Assembly (NCBI GenBank): GCA_965231925.1
Contig: OZ246894.1
Span: forward strand, 2,852,001-2,916,000
From: Poriferisodalis sp965231925
GTDB taxonomy: Bacteria > Actinomycetota > Acidimicrobiia > Acidimicrobiales > Poriferisodalaceae
Length of the DNA: 64,000 bases
Direction: 5' to 3'
Under the pieces are notes generated by a model. The model was not told the DNA's origin, ran no database searches, and saw only the letters and a list, made by a program, of their open reading frames with translations. Position 1 is the stretch's first letter. Each line of letters starts with the position of its first letter. Position numbers and translations under genes: made by a program. This document shows, piece after piece, positions 49,019-58,521 of the stretch.

Positions 49019-51415
49019 TCAGCGCAAGACAGCCCCGTGCAGACCTTCCACTTCGTCGATGCAGCGTTGGCGGATCTCGGCTGCTTGGGCGTCGGTGAGC
49101 GTCCGGTCGTCGGCTTGCAACCGCAGGCGGTATGCCAGCGATCGAGTGCCGGAGGTCATCTGGTCGCCCCGGTAGATGTCGAAGAGCTCCACAGAGCGCA
49201 GCTCATCGCCGCCCGCAGCCACCAGCGTGTCGCGCACCTGCGACGCCTGGACGTCGTCGGGAACGGCGAACGCCAGGTCGATGTCGCTGGACGGGTAGGT
49301 CGAAACGAGTTGGTAGGGCCGGTCGGCAGCGGTTGATGCGGCAATCAGCAGCGGCTCGACGTCGACCTGCAACCAAGCGCATCGTTGCGCGAGACCGTGG
49401 CGCTCGCACACCACCGGATCGATCTCGCCCACCACACCGACTGCGTGGCCGCCCAGCATGACCTGCGCAGCACGCACAGGGTGCATGCCGTCGAGGTCGC
49501 CTGCGTTGGTGAGCGCGGCATCGAGGCCGAATGCCGACACGATGAGATTCCACAGGTGGACGGCGTCTGCTGCCTCTCCGCCGGACCAGATGACGCCCAA
49601 CTGCTCGGTCTCTGTCGGCAGCGGGTCGTCGGGCGCCGGCTGGCCGAATACCACGCCGATCTCGAACAGCGACACGGTGTCGTTGCGGTGGGAGGTGTTG
49701 TACGCGGCTGCGGTGAGCAAGCCGGGGAGCAGCGACGGCCGCAGCACCGATTCCTCGGTGGCGAGCGGGTTCAGCAGCCGCACGGGTTCGGTGCCTTCGA
49801 TGCCGGCACGGCGCAGGGCATCGGGCGCCAGGAACGGGTTGGGCATGGCTTCGGACGAGCCGGCCCCCACCAGCACCCGCCGCAGCTCGCGGCGCAGCCG
49901 CTGGGTCGGCGTCAGGCGGCCCGGCTCGGGCGAACGCGGGACGGTGCGCCCGAGCTTCCCGTACCCGTAGTGGCGCGCGACCTCCTCGGCCACGTCGGTC
50001 TCGGTGACGACGTCTGGCCGGAAACTGGGCACGGTCACCTCGAGCGCAGCGGGCAGGTCACCAGCCGCCGACTCACAGGCGAACCCGATGGGTTCGAGCA
50101 GTGCCCGTACCTGCGAAGCGGTGAAGCTCTGACTCAACAAGTGGCTCATCCGGGCGGGGCGAACCCGGATGTGGGTCGACTCGGGCAGTTCGCCCCGACC
50201 GTCGAGCCGACCGCGGCACACCGACACCCCGCCGGGAGTCACACTGTTCAGCAGCTCGCAGAAACGGTCGAGCGCGATGGGCACCAGCTCGTGGTCGGTG
50301 CCTCGTTCGAAGCGCATCGAGGCCTCCGAGCGCAAGCCCAAGCGCTGCGACGTGCGGGTGATCGACAGGCGGTCCCACCATGCGAGCTCCAGCAGCACAT
50401 CGGTGGTGCCGTCGCTGATCTCGGTATTGGCTGCACCCATGACACCGGCGATGCCGATCAGGCGGTCATCACGGTCGACGATCACGCCGTCGCCCCGGAG
50501 CAACTCGCGTTCGGCGCCGTCGAGCGTCACCACGCTCTCTCCGCCGGCGCTGCGACGCGTGCCGAGGTGGCCGCCTGGCACCAAGTCCAGGTCATAGGTG
50601 TGATTCGGCGTGCCCAGCTCGAGCATCACGTAGTTCGACACGTCCACCACAGAGTTGATCGGGCGCATCCCGCACAGGGTGAGCCGGGCCTGCATCCACA
50701 GCGGCGAAGAGCCGATGGATACACCGCCGATGACGCGCACACCGAACCGGCCGCAGAGATCGGGGTCGATGATCTCCACTGACGCCACCGTGGAGATGTC
50801 TTCGCCGGTCTCGTCGACTGCTGGCTCGGGAATCCGGAAGGGCACGCCGAGGCGAGCGGCCAAGTCACGTGCGACACCGGCCACCGACATCGCGTCAGGA
50901 CGGTTCGGGTTCACCTCGAGGTCGTACAGGACATCGCCGTCGAGGCCGAGCTGGGACATGAGCGAAGCGCCGAACTCGAAGTCGCTGGGCAGGATCATGA
51001 TGCCTTCGGCGTCAGCGCCCAACTCGAGCTCCGCGGCAGAGCAGCACATCCCCTGGGAGAGCTGGCCGCGCAGGCGGCGCTCGCCGATCTCAAGGCCTCC
51101 GGGCATCGTGGTGCCGACCGTCGCAAGCGGCACGAGGTCGCCGACCGACATGTTGAACGCGCCGCAGCACACCTGCAGCGCGCCGTCGGTTCCTTCGCCC
51201 GATTCGCCGGGCAGCTCGACATCGACGAGCTGAATGCGATCGGCTTCGGGGTGCGGCCTCAGACCGGCTACTCGCGCCACCACGACCCCGTCGAGGGGCG
51301 GCAGGACGCGCATCTCCTCGACTGCCATGCCGAGGTCGCTCAGGTGGTCGGCCAGCTCGGCGGGGTCGCCCTCGATGGGCGCGAACTCGCGCAGCCAGCT
51401 CAGCAGCACCTTCAT
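49019..51415 (-). CDS. pheT: Phenylalanyl-tRNA synthetase beta subunit
   Basis: 798 residues. The order of domains is normal: EMAP-like tRNA-binding domain (about 40-150), B3/B4 editing region with YDLEVNPNRPDAMSV, B5, the catalytic-like core (TETDVAEEVARHYGYG), and the C-terminal ferredoxin-like anticodon-binding domain (TYPSSDIDLAFAVPD). Forms the alpha2beta2 enzyme with PheS. 37 nt separate it from pheS; it is the last gene of the block. Confidence 0.97.
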   Translation of the reverse strand: MKVLLSWLREFAPIEGDPAELADHLSDLGMAVEEMRVLPPLDGVVVARVAGLRPHPEADRIQLVDVELPGESGEGTDGALQVCCGAFNMSVGDLVPLATVGTTMPGGLEIGERRLRGQLSQGMCCSAAELELGADAEGIMILPSDFEFGASLMSQLGLDGDVLYDLEVNPNRPDAMSVAGVARDLAARLGVPFRIPEPAVDETGEDISTVASVEIIDPDLCGRFGVRVIGGVSIGSSPLWMQARLTLCGMRPINSVVDVSNYVMLELGTPNHTYDLDLVPGGHLGTRRSAGGESVVTLDGAERELLRGDGVIVDRDDRLIGIAGVMGAANTEISDGTTDVLLELAWWDRLSITRTSQRLGLRSEASMRFERGTDHELVPIALDRFCELLNSVTPGGVSVCRGRLDGRGELPESTHIRVRPARMSHLLSQSFTASQVRALLEPIGFACESAAGDLPAALEVTVPSFRPDVVTETDVAEEVARHYGYGKLGRTVPRSPEPGRLTPTQRLRRELRRVLVGAGSSEAMPNPFLAPDALRRAGIEGTEPVRLLNPLATEESVLRPSLLPGLLTAAAYNTSHRNDTVSLFEIGVVFGQPAPDDPLPTETEQLGVIWSGGEAADAVHLWNLIVSAFGLDAALTNAGDLDGMHPVRAAQVMLGGHAVGVVGEIDPVVCERHGLAQRCAWLQVDVEPLLIAASTAADRPYQLVSTYPSSDIDLAFAVPDDVQASQVRDTLVAAGGDELRSVELFDIYRGDQMTSGTRSLAYRLRLQADDRTLTDAQAAEIRQRCIDEVEGLHGAVLR

Positions 51416-51452
51416 CGGGGTTGACTCCCAGGGACCGGACGATGGGGCGGCA

Positions 51453-52574
51453 TCAGAACTGGCTGAGGAACCGGATGTCGTTGGAGTACATGTCCCGCAG
51501 GTCGTCGATGCCGTGACGCATCAGCGCCAGGCGGTCGATGCCGAAGCCGAACGCGAACCCCGTCCATTCCTCGAAGTCGATGCCGCAGTTGGTGAGCACA
51601 TTGGGATGCACCATGCCGCAGCCGCCCAGCTCGATCCAGCCGGTGCGCTGGCAGGTCTGGCATCCCGCGCCCTCGCAGATCACGCAGGTGATGTCGAATT
51701 CCGCGGACGGCTCAGTGAACGGGAAGTACGAGGGACGCAGCCGTGACGAGATCGACCTGCCGAAGTAGGCAGAGGTGAACTCCTCCAGCGTCCCCGCCAG
51801 ATCGGCAAACGAGATGCCCCGATCCACCACGAGGCCTTCGAGCTGGTGGAAGACGGGCATGTGACTGGCATCCGCGGTGTCACGCCGGAATACGCGCCCG
51901 GGGCAGATCGTGTAGATCGGCGGCGGCTGCACTTCCATGACCCGGATCTGCACGGGCGAGGTGTGGGTGCGCAGCAGCACGTTGGACCCCTCGCCGCCCT
52001 CGCCGTCGCCGAGCTCAGTGCGCTCCCCCAAGTCGAGGTAGAGCGTGTCCCACATGGAGCGGGCGGGGTGCGCGGCCGGCAGGTTCAGCGCCTCGAAGTT
52101 GTACCAGTCGGTCTCGGCTTGAGGGCCTTCGGAGACGGTGAATCCCATGCCGACGAAGACGTCTTCGAGGCGTTCGGTGGTCTGGGTGACCAGGTGCAGG
52201 TGCCCGCGCTCGGGCCCCGGCGGAGTCTCGGTGAGGTCCAGCCATTCCCGCTGCAGCTGCTCGCGGCGTGCCGCAGACGCCAGCTCGTCGGAGGCCTGCG
52301 CGTGCGCTGTGCGCAAATCCTGTTGCGCTTCGTTGAGTGCTCGCCCGACTCCTGCTCGCTGATCCGGCGCGAGCGAGCCCAGAGCTTGCTTGATGGGCCC
52401 GAGTGCCGATTTGCGCCCGAACAGTCCCGATTCGACCTGTGCCAGCTCGTCGGTGCTCAACGCCGCGGCGATTGCAGCGAGCCCCTGGCTGCGGGCAGCA
52501 TCGATGTCGGCGAGCAGCGTGTCGAGCGATGCCTCGCACACGGGGTCGGTGGCCGGGCCGTTCACGGCAGGCAT
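51453..52574 (-). CDS. pheS: Phenylalanyl-tRNA synthetase alpha subunit
   Basis: 373 residues from the ATG at 52574; a GTG at 52589 would add five. The N-terminal coiled coil (about 15-90) binds tRNA. The class II catalytic domain shows SEGPQAETDWYNFEALN, motif 2 (GRVFRRDTADASHMPVFHQLEG) and motif 3 (GFAFGFGIDRLALMRHGI). A CxxC pair in ICEGAGCQTC is typical of many bacterial PheS. Follows the rRNA methylase gene. Confidence 0.97.
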   Translation of the reverse strand: MPAVNGPATDPVCEASLDTLLADIDAARSQGLAAIAAALSTDELAQVESGLFGRKSALGPIKQALGSLAPDQRAGVGRALNEAQQDLRTAHAQASDELASAARREQLQREWLDLTETPPGPERGHLHLVTQTTERLEDVFVGMGFTVSEGPQAETDWYNFEALNLPAAHPARSMWDTLYLDLGERTELGDGEGGEGSNVLLRTHTSPVQIRVMEVQPPPIYTICPGRVFRRDTADASHMPVFHQLEGLVVDRGISFADLAGTLEEFTSAYFGRSISSRLRPSYFPFTEPSAEFDITCVICEGAGCQTCQRTGWIELGGCGMVHPNVLTNCGIDFEEWTGFAFGFGIDRLALMRHGIDDLRDMYSNDIRFLSQF

Positions 52575-52609
52575 CGTACGAGTCCGCACCGCCGAACGGT
52601 CGGCATTTT

Positions 52610-53380
52610 TCAGGCGCGCGCTCTCATGGCGTACATCAGCACGGCAGCGGCGACGGCCACGTTGAGTGAGTCCACCGGGTGCTGCATCGGAATCGAGACA
52701 GCCACGTCTGTGCCGCTGATCGCTTCGGCAGATGGCCCGTGAGCTTCGTTGCCCACCACGAGCGCCATGCGGTCAGCGCTGGGCAGTTCGTCCACCCCGA
52801 TGTCGCCGTCGGGAGTCGCCCGCACACGCACGTGGCCCGCACCCGACAGCGCGTTGAGCACGTCGGCGGTCGTGTGCCCCCGGCACACCAGGAGCCCGAA
52901 CGTCAGACCTGCCGCACCGCGCAGCGCTTTGGGGCTCCACAAGTCAGACGTTCCCTCGGTGGCAATCACGGTGCCGAAGCCTGCTGCGGCAGCGCTTCGC
53001 ACGACAGCGCCGGCATTGCCCGGGTCGCGCACCGCTTCGAGCACCACCACTCGCTGCGCCCCGACGGCCGCTTCAAGCGGTGTGTCAGCGAACCGGGCGA
53101 CGGCGAGCACCCCCTGGGGGTTCATGGCATCGGCGAGAGGGTCGAGCTCATCGGCGGGGACCGAACAGATCGCACCGATGCGCTCCCGGTAATCCGCGCC
53201 GAGTCGGACTCCGTCAGGATGCTCATCGGCGGTGGCCTCGGACGCGTATCGGCCGACCAATTCGGGCCGGGCGAACACCGTTTCCAGCGTGGCCCCGCTC
53301 GCCAACGCGCCGTCGACGGCGCGAGGCCCCTCGACGACAGCCAGGCCAGAGGCATCTCGCTGGCGCCGGTCGCGCACCAA
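52610..53380 (-). CDS. SpoU-family RNA 2'-O-methyltransferase
   Basis: 256 residues from a TTG at 53380. An N-terminal substrate-binding domain (to about 95) precedes the knotted SPOUT domain with VVLEAVRDPGNAGAVVRSAAAAGF, WSPKALRGAAG, LVVGNEAHG and the closing IPMQHPVDSLNVAVAAAVLMY. It methylates a ribose in rRNA or tRNA. The conserved N-terminal RLSRLVRDRRQR seems to begin upstream of the TTG (residues LTRLSRL are readable), so the true start may be a CTG nearer 53400. It often sits between rplT and pheS in Actinobacteria. Confidence 0.9.
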   Translation of the reverse strand: MVRDRRQRDASGLAVVEGPRAVDGALASGATLETVFARPELVGRYASEATADEHPDGVRLGADYRERIGAICSVPADELDPLADAMNPQGVLAVARFADTPLEAAVGAQRVVVLEAVRDPGNAGAVVRSAAAAGFGTVIATEGTSDLWSPKALRGAAGLTFGLLVCRGHTTADVLNALSGAGHVRVRATPDGDIGVDELPSADRMALVVGNEAHGPSAEAISGTDVAVSIPMQHPVDSLNVAVAAAVLMYAMRARA

Positions 53381-53430
53381 GCGCGACAGCCGCGTCAGCG
53401 CGGCTTTGGAAGGCGGATCAGCGGACGTGC

Positions 53431-53799
53431 TCAGGCGGCTACGTCGGTGAGGGCGGCCTCGGCTCGCTCAGCGATCGCAGCAAACGCTGCCGGATCGCTC
53501 ACGGCGAGGTCTGCCAAGTTCTTGCGGTCGACGTTGATGCCGGCAACGCCCAGCCCATGCATAAGACGGCTGTAGGTGGTGCCGTTCTGACGTGCAGCAG
53601 CGTTGATGCGCTGGATCCACAGGCGCCGGAATTCGCCCTTGCGGGCTCTGCGGTCGCGGAACGCGTACTGCCCGCTGTGCATGACCTGTTCGTTGGCAGC
53701 CCGGAATGACCTGCTCTTGTTGCCGTAGTAGCCCTTCGCCTTTTGAAGCGTCGCCTTGCGGCGGGTGCGACTGGCTACGGATCGCTTGGCTCGTGCCAC
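53431..53799 (-). CDS. rplT: Ribosomal protein bL20
   Basis: 122 residues from a GTG with GGGAGGA six bases upstream. ARAKRSVASRTRRKATLQKAKGYYGNKSR and the RRLWIQRINAAAR core are diagnostic. It assembles into the 50S subunit and in many bacteria represses its own operon. 73 nt of tandem repeats separate it from rpmI. Confidence 0.98.
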   Translation of the reverse strand: MARAKRSVASRTRRKATLQKAKGYYGNKSRSFRAANEQVMHSGQYAFRDRRARKGEFRRLWIQRINAAARQNGTTYSRLMHGLGVAGINVDRKNLADLAVSDPAAFAAIAERAEAALTDVAA

Positions 53800-53820
53800 G
53801 TGGGTCCTCCCGTGTCGATG

Positions 53821-53876
53821 GGATCAGTTGTGCCGGATCAGTGCTGGCGGATCAGTTCTGGCGGATCGGGGCTCAG
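53821..53876 (+). repeat. 14-bp tandem repeat between rpmI and rplT
   Basis: GGATCAGTTGTGCC, GGATCAGTGCTGGC and GGATCAGTTCTGGC follow one another at 14-bp spacing from 53821, then a degenerate unit reaches the rpmI 3' end. It fills the short intercistronic gap of a ribosomal-protein operon. Confidence 0.9.
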
Positions 53877-54067
53877 CGGCCCAGCATCCGGTTGATGCGC
53901 TTGGCGTCGGCCGCGGACACTTCGCCTTCGAGTGCCAGTCGCCGCTTGCGCGCCGACGACTTCTTCTCCAGCAGGTGGTTGCGATTGCGCTTGCGGCGCA
54001 CGAGCTTGCCGGTTCCGGTGGTCTTGAAGCGCTTCTTGGCGCCGCTGTGGGTCTTCATCTTGGGCAT
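53873..54067 (-). CDS. rpmI: Ribosomal protein bL35
   Basis: 64 residues. PKMKTHSGAKKRFKTTGTGK is the family start and the rest is strongly basic, as usual. Between infC and rplT in the classical order. Confidence 0.98.
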   Translation of the reverse strand: MPKMKTHSGAKKRFKTTGTGKLVRRKRNRNHLLEKKSSARKRRLALEGEVSAADAKRINRMLGR

Positions 54068-54182
54068 GGATTTGCTGCCTTGGTTGTGGTGGCTCGATCA
54101 ATGTGGCCCGCACCGGCTGTCGGCACGGGATCTGGGCGGTACAGCGAGCGCAGTGCCTCAGGCCGCACGCACCGGCTGCACC

Positions 54183-54791
54183 TCAGTCGCTGGGCGAATC
54201 TGCGGCTTTGCGACGCTGGCGGGAAGCGCGGTCGGGGCTCAGCAACATCGTCATGTTGCGCCCGTCGAGTCGGGGGAACTGGTCGACCTTGCCGACGTCG
54301 GCGACCGCTTCGGCAACCCGTTCGAGAATCTGGCCGCCGAGCTCAGGATGGAAAACTTCGCGCCCCCTGAACATGACGGTGACCTTGACCTTGTGGCCGT
54401 CCTCGAGAAACTTGCTGACCTTGGACGTCTTGGTGCCGAAGTCGCCGGTCCCGATCTTGGGCCGGTACTTCATCTCCTTCAGCCCCGTGTGCGTCGACTT
54501 GCGTCGCGACTCCTTGGCCCGCTGTGCCGCCTCGTACTTGTACTTGCCGTAATCCATGATCCGGCAGACCGGCGGGGCGGCGTTGGGCGCCACCTCGACG
54601 AGGTCCAAGTCAAATTCGCGGGCGATTTGCAGGGCCTCAGGGACCGACTTGATGCCGATCTGCTCACCGTCGGGTGCGACCAATCGGACCTCGCGGACTC
54701 TGATGTCCTCGTTGATCCGGGCGTCACCGTCGCTTGCGCGTGCTATGGCCGTACTCGCTTGTCCAAAGGACGCTCCTCGTCCACGCGGCAT
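54183..54791 (-). CDS. infC: Translation initiation factor IF-3
   Basis: 202 residues from the ATG at 54791. The N-terminal domain begins INEDIRVREVRLVAPDGEQIG (about 27), the linker is KYKYEAAQRAKESRRK, and the C-terminal domain carries the 30S-binding MKYRPKIGTGDF and KFLEDGHKVKVTVMFRGRE. About 25 extra residues precede the conserved start, so initiation may lie further in; IF-3 genes often use rare start codons. It heads the infC-rpmI-rplT operon, divergent from the DUF1844 gene. Confidence 0.95.
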   Translation of the reverse strand: MPRGRGASFGQASTAIARASDGDARINEDIRVREVRLVAPDGEQIGIKSVPEALQIAREFDLDLVEVAPNAAPPVCRIMDYGKYKYEAAQRAKESRRKSTHTGLKEMKYRPKIGTGDFGTKTSKVSKFLEDGHKVKVTVMFRGREVFHPELGGQILERVAEAVADVGKVDQFPRLDGRNMTMLLSPDRASRQRRKAADSPSD

Positions 54792-54995
54792 CCGGTGCGA
54801 GCCCAGTACCAAGACGCGCCCTCAGGCGGTTCGGTGGGGGTCAGACCCCGCTTGTTCCAGTTGTAAGGGCCGTAGGGTAGCAGCGCTGGCTAGGGGCGGC
54901 ACGGCGGCGTGACCGATGCGCCGACACAGGCCGGTACGGCGGCGCTGCGGAGTCGGCGCTGGCCATCGCAGTGAAACGACTTGGAGAGGTTGCCG

Positions 54996-55469
54996 ATGAG
55001 CACGTTGTGGACGCCCGAAGGTGAGCATCGAGTTCCTCGCGAGAGCGCCGGCGAGTCGCCTCCCGAGCAGGCCGGCGAAGCCGGTGATGGCGGCGGCGAC
55101 GGCGAGGGCGCATTCGACATCGATCCCGAGACGGGACTCCCCATCGACCCGCGTACCGGCGAGCCGTTCGACCCCGAAGAGCTGGCCGAGATGCAAGCGC
55201 AGCTGCGCGAGGCCCAAGAGCAACTCGTCTCGGTGCCGGCGGCCGAGATCGTCCAGAACCACATGATGGGGCTGTTCGAGCTGGCGGCACTCCATCTGCG
55301 GCGCGAACCTCCCGACCTGGGCGAAGCGAGGCTGCCGATCGACGCACTGGGACTCCTGGTGGACCATTTGGCCGATCAACTGCCTGCCGGCGAGACACTG
55401 CGCGGGGCGCTGCAGCAGATTCGCTTGGCCTACGTGGAGATCCACAAGCAGCAGGCTGCCGCGGAGTAA
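54996..55469 (+). CDS. DUF1844 protein
   Basis: 157 residues from the ATG at 54996, with GGAGAGG upstream. The N-terminal 65 residues are acidic and Gly/Glu-rich, probably disordered. The C-terminal helices (AAEIVQNHMMGLFELAALHL and later LVDHLADQLPAGETLRGALQQIRLAYVEI) are the DUF1844 pattern. Function unknown; in Actinobacteria the family is usually beside infC, as here. The 204-nt divergent spacer with infC holds no other gene. Confidence 0.88.
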   Translation: MSTLWTPEGEHRVPRESAGESPPEQAGEAGDGGGDGEGAFDIDPETGLPIDPRTGEPFDPEELAEMQAQLREAQEQLVSVPAAEIVQNHMMGLFELAALHLRREPPDLGEARLPIDALGLLVDHLADQLPAGETLRGALQQIRLAYVEIHKQQAAAE

Positions 55470-55569
55470 ACGCGGCGGCTGAGCCGCCCAGACCGTTCAG
55501 CCCATGAAGCCGTTCAGCCCATGAAAATCAGCAGGGTCCTGCGGGGTGCCGCGGGTACCGTTACCGCCC

Positions 55570-56445
55570 ATGCTCAAGCTCGTGCTCCCCAAGGGCTCGC
55601 TCGAAGAGGCGACCCTGCAGTTGTTTTCCGATGCCGACCTGCCAGTTCGCAGGGGCTCGACGGTGGACTATCGCGCCACCATCGACGACCCGCGCATCGA
55701 CGACGTGCGCATCCTGCGCCCTCAGGAAATCCCGTCGTACGTGGCCGATGGCCTGTTCGACCTCGGTGTGGCCGGACGGGACTGGATCGAAGAAACCAGC
55801 AGCGACGTGGTCTCGCTCGGTGAGCTTCGCTACTCCAAGGCCACGTCACGGCCGGTGCGCATCGTGGTGGCCGTGCCCGACGACAGCGACTACCGGTCGC
55901 TGGGGGATCTGCCCGACGGTGTTCGCGTCTCAAGCGAATTGCCCGAGCTCACCAGGCGGTATTTTGCCGAGCACGGAGTGAGCGCAGACATCCGCCTGAG
56001 CTACGGGGCGACCGAAGCGAAGACACCGGACATCGTCGACGCTGTCGTGGACGGCACCGAGACCGGGCGGGCCCTGCGGGCAGCGGGCCTGCGCATCATC
56101 GACGAGATACTCACCAGCTACACGGAGATCTTCACGAACCGGGCGGCATACGACGACCCGGCGAAGCGCCGTGCGATGAACCAGATCAAGACGCTCCTCG
56201 ACGGGGTGCTCGACGCACGCGGCAAAGTGCTGGTGAAGCTGAATGTGGCCCGTGAGCATCTCGATGCGGTGGTGGACGTGCTGCCGTCGATGAAGGCCCC
56301 GACGGTCAACGAGCTGTGGGGCGGCGAGGCCTATGCGGTGGAGACTGTGGCGCCGAAGCAGACGATCAACGTGCTCATCCCCGAGCTGCTCGAACGAGGC
56401 GCAACCGACATCGTCGAGATGCCGATCTCCAAGATCGTCCCCTGA
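55570..56445 (+). CDS. hisG: ATP phosphoribosyltransferase, long form
   Basis: 291 residues. It catalyses the first step of histidine synthesis. Features are LKLVLPKGSLEEATL at the start, GVAGRDWIEE, and the phosphoribosyl loop VDGTETGRALRAAGL. The final 75 residues form the ACT-like regulatory domain of HisG-L, used for feedback by histidine. The ATG at 55570 is supported by the family start. Two copies of CCGTTCAGCCCATGAA (55493, 55510) lie just upstream. No other his gene is adjacent. Confidence 0.95.
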   Translation: MLKLVLPKGSLEEATLQLFSDADLPVRRGSTVDYRATIDDPRIDDVRILRPQEIPSYVADGLFDLGVAGRDWIEETSSDVVSLGELRYSKATSRPVRIVVAVPDDSDYRSLGDLPDGVRVSSELPELTRRYFAEHGVSADIRLSYGATEAKTPDIVDAVVDGTETGRALRAAGLRIIDEILTSYTEIFTNRAAYDDPAKRRAMNQIKTLLDGVLDARGKVLVKLNVAREHLDAVVDVLPSMKAPTVNELWGGEAYAVETVAPKQTINVLIPELLERGATDIVEMPISKIVP

Positions 56446-56481
56446 ATGCACCCCGCCGCAGGCACATCGCCGCCAATCCAT

Positions 56482-57588
56482 CTAGGCAGCGAGCACTTGT
56501 CCGGTGTGCGGATCAAACCAACGGATCTGATCCGGCGGCAACCGGATCCATAGCTCCTCGCCGGGGACTGCCTCGAATGTCGGATGCGTCGAGATCTTCA
56601 GCAGCTGCGCAGCAGGACCGTCAGATGCCACGCTGACCGTCAGCAGATTCTGTGCACCAAGCGGCTCCACGACGTTCACGCTGACCCTCAGTGCGTCGGC
56701 GCCGGGAGTCCGCATGGTCCGCATGTTCTCGGCTCGAATCCCGATCCGGATCGCACTGCCCTCCGAGAACGCGTCAACCGGGAAGGCGCCGTCTACAGGC
56801 ATCGTCTGATCTGCAACTTCCACGGCGGCTCGTCCATTCGCATGCCTCACCGTGCCTTCGACGAAGTTCATCGGAGGATTGCCGATGAAACTCCCGACGA
56901 ACTCGTTCGCCGGGTTCTCATAGACCACCGAGGGCTTGTCAACCTGCTGCAGTACCCCGTCCTTCATGACGGCGACGCGGTCGCCCATGCTCAACGCCTC
57001 GACTTGGTCATGCGTCACATAGATCGTGGTGGCATTGACCTCACGGAGCAAGCGCTTGAGTTCCGCGCGCATCTCGAGCCGGAGGAGCGCATCGAGGTTG
57101 CTCAGCGGCTCGTCCATCAGCAGTACCTCGGCCTTCATCGCCAAGGCACGCGCCACAGCGACACGCTGTCGCTGGCCGCCGCTCATCTCGCTGGGCTTGC
57201 GATCAAGGAGCCCTTCGATATGCAGCAGGTCAGCCGCCTCTTCGACTCGCTCGTTGATCACGTCTTTGGGAGTCTTGGTCATCCGCAGACCGAAACCGAT
57301 GTTGTTGCGAACCGACATGTGCGGGAAGATTGCATAGCTCTGGAACACCATCGATATCTTGCGGTCGGCGGCCGACAGGTAGGTCACATCGCGCCCGCCG
57401 ATGACGATGCGGCCCGAGTCCACCATTCCGAGCCCGGCGATCGCGCGCAGCAGTGTCGTCTTGCCGCACCCACTCGGCCCAAGCAGGACTAAGAACTCGC
57501 CGTCGCCGACGGTGAGGCTCACATCGTTGATCGCGAGGTCTCCGCCAAACGCCTTGCTTGCGCGTTCCACCGTGATCTCAGCCACCAC
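56482..57588 (-). CDS. Sugar ABC transporter ATPase (MalK/UgpC type)
   Basis: 368 residues from a GTG. Walker A GPSGCGKTTLL, signature MSGGQRQRVAVARAL, Walker B VLLMDEPLSNLDA and the switch His in THDQVEALS are present. The C-terminal TOBE/OB region (about 235-368) is of the MalK type, often a regulatory site. It energises the two permeases encoded upstream and the lipoprotein binding protein. Convergent with hisG. Confidence 0.95.
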   Translation of the reverse strand: MVAEITVERASKAFGGDLAINDVSLTVGDGEFLVLLGPSGCGKTTLLRAIAGLGMVDSGRIVIGGRDVTYLSAADRKISMVFQSYAIFPHMSVRNNIGFGLRMTKTPKDVINERVEEAADLLHIEGLLDRKPSEMSGGQRQRVAVARALAMKAEVLLMDEPLSNLDALLRLEMRAELKRLLREVNATTIYVTHDQVEALSMGDRVAVMKDGVLQQVDKPSVVYENPANEFVGSFIGNPPMNFVEGTVRHANGRAAVEVADQTMPVDGAFPVDAFSEGSAIRIGIRAENMRTMRTPGADALRVSVNVVEPLGAQNLLTVSVASDGPAAQLLKISTHPTFEAVPGEELWIRLPPDQIRWFDPHTGQVLAA

Positions 57589-57633
57589 AGGGACCTTGCT
57601 TATCGGCGGGCATTGTTGTGAAACGGATCGCCG

Positions 57634-58521
57634 TCACTTGGTCACCTGGCTCCACATATTGAAGAGGTAGTTCCGCACGAGGAACATGAACACCAGCGAC
57701 GGGGCCATCAAGAAGAAGCCTCCAGCAAACTGATACGCGTCGCTCGACTGCTGGAGTTGAACGAGCAGCAGCGCAGGCAGCGTCCGATTCTCCAGGGTGA
57801 GCACGCTTGCGGCAAAGACTTCATTCCAGCTGAGCACGAATGCGAACACCGAGCTCGCGGCAATTCCGGGAATCGCCAAGGGCAACACGATATGCCAGAA
57901 CGACTGAAGGGCAGACGCCCCGAACACTTGCCCGGCTTCCTCGAGTTCATGAGGAACGCTCGCGAACACGCTGGCAATGATGAGGACCGACGTCGGCAGA
58001 GTGAGCGCAGTGTGCATCAGCGCCAGGCTGTAGACGCTGTCGAAGATGTTGACTTGCACGAACAGCACAGCCAAGGGAATGGACAGCACAACGATCGGAA
58101 ATGCCCGAACCGCCAGAATCCCCAACCGGACCACATCACGCCCCGGGAAGAGATACCGGGCGATCGCATAACCGGCAGGCGCAGCGAGGACTGTCGAGAG
58201 CACCAGCGTGATGGCGGCGACGACGAGACTGTTCCAGAGTCCGCCCAGTACACCCGGTTGAGCCAGGAAGAAGCGAATCGTGTCGGTAGAGAAAGGTATG
58301 AACGGCAACACGCCCTTGGGGTACGACCGCACGACGTCGCGCGTGGTCGATGCCATGGACGTCAAGAAATACAGCGGAGCGAGAATCCACAGTGCGATCA
58401 GCACCGCGCCGACGTAGGTCCAGACGCGGCCCCGCAGCGAGCGCCGCTTCATCTGCCGGTGCAGCTTGCGCACTTCGGGCGAGTCCAGTGACGGCATGCG
58501 CATCGATCTGGTCTCGGTCAT
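57634..58521 (-). CDS. Sugar ABC transporter permease (MalG type)
   Basis: 295 residues, six membrane segments (about 34-54, 95-120, 127-150, 162-183, 210-232, 262-282). The cytoplasmic EAA loop is ELEEAGQVFGASALQSFWHIVLPLAIPG, which docks on the ATPase. Overlaps the MalF-type gene by four bases (ATGA). Confidence 0.93.
   Translation of the reverse strand: MTETRSMRMPSLDSPEVRKLHRQMKRRSLRGRVWTYVGAVLIALWILAPLYFLTSMASTTRDVVRSYPKGVLPFIPFSTDTIRFFLAQPGVLGGLWNSLVVAAITLVLSTVLAAPAGYAIARYLFPGRDVVRLGILAVRAFPIVVLSIPLAVLFVQVNIFDSVYSLALMHTALTLPTSVLIIASVFASVPHELEEAGQVFGASALQSFWHIVLPLAIPGIAASSVFAFVLSWNEVFAASVLTLENRTLPALLLVQLQQSSDAYQFAGGFFLMAPSLVFMFLVRNYLFNMWSQVTK

Noticed and set aside
55493..55525. Two copies of CCGTTCAGCCCATGAA before hisG as a regulatory element
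   Set aside because: A simple 17-bp duplication without symmetry or known factor; noted only as another short tandem repeat.
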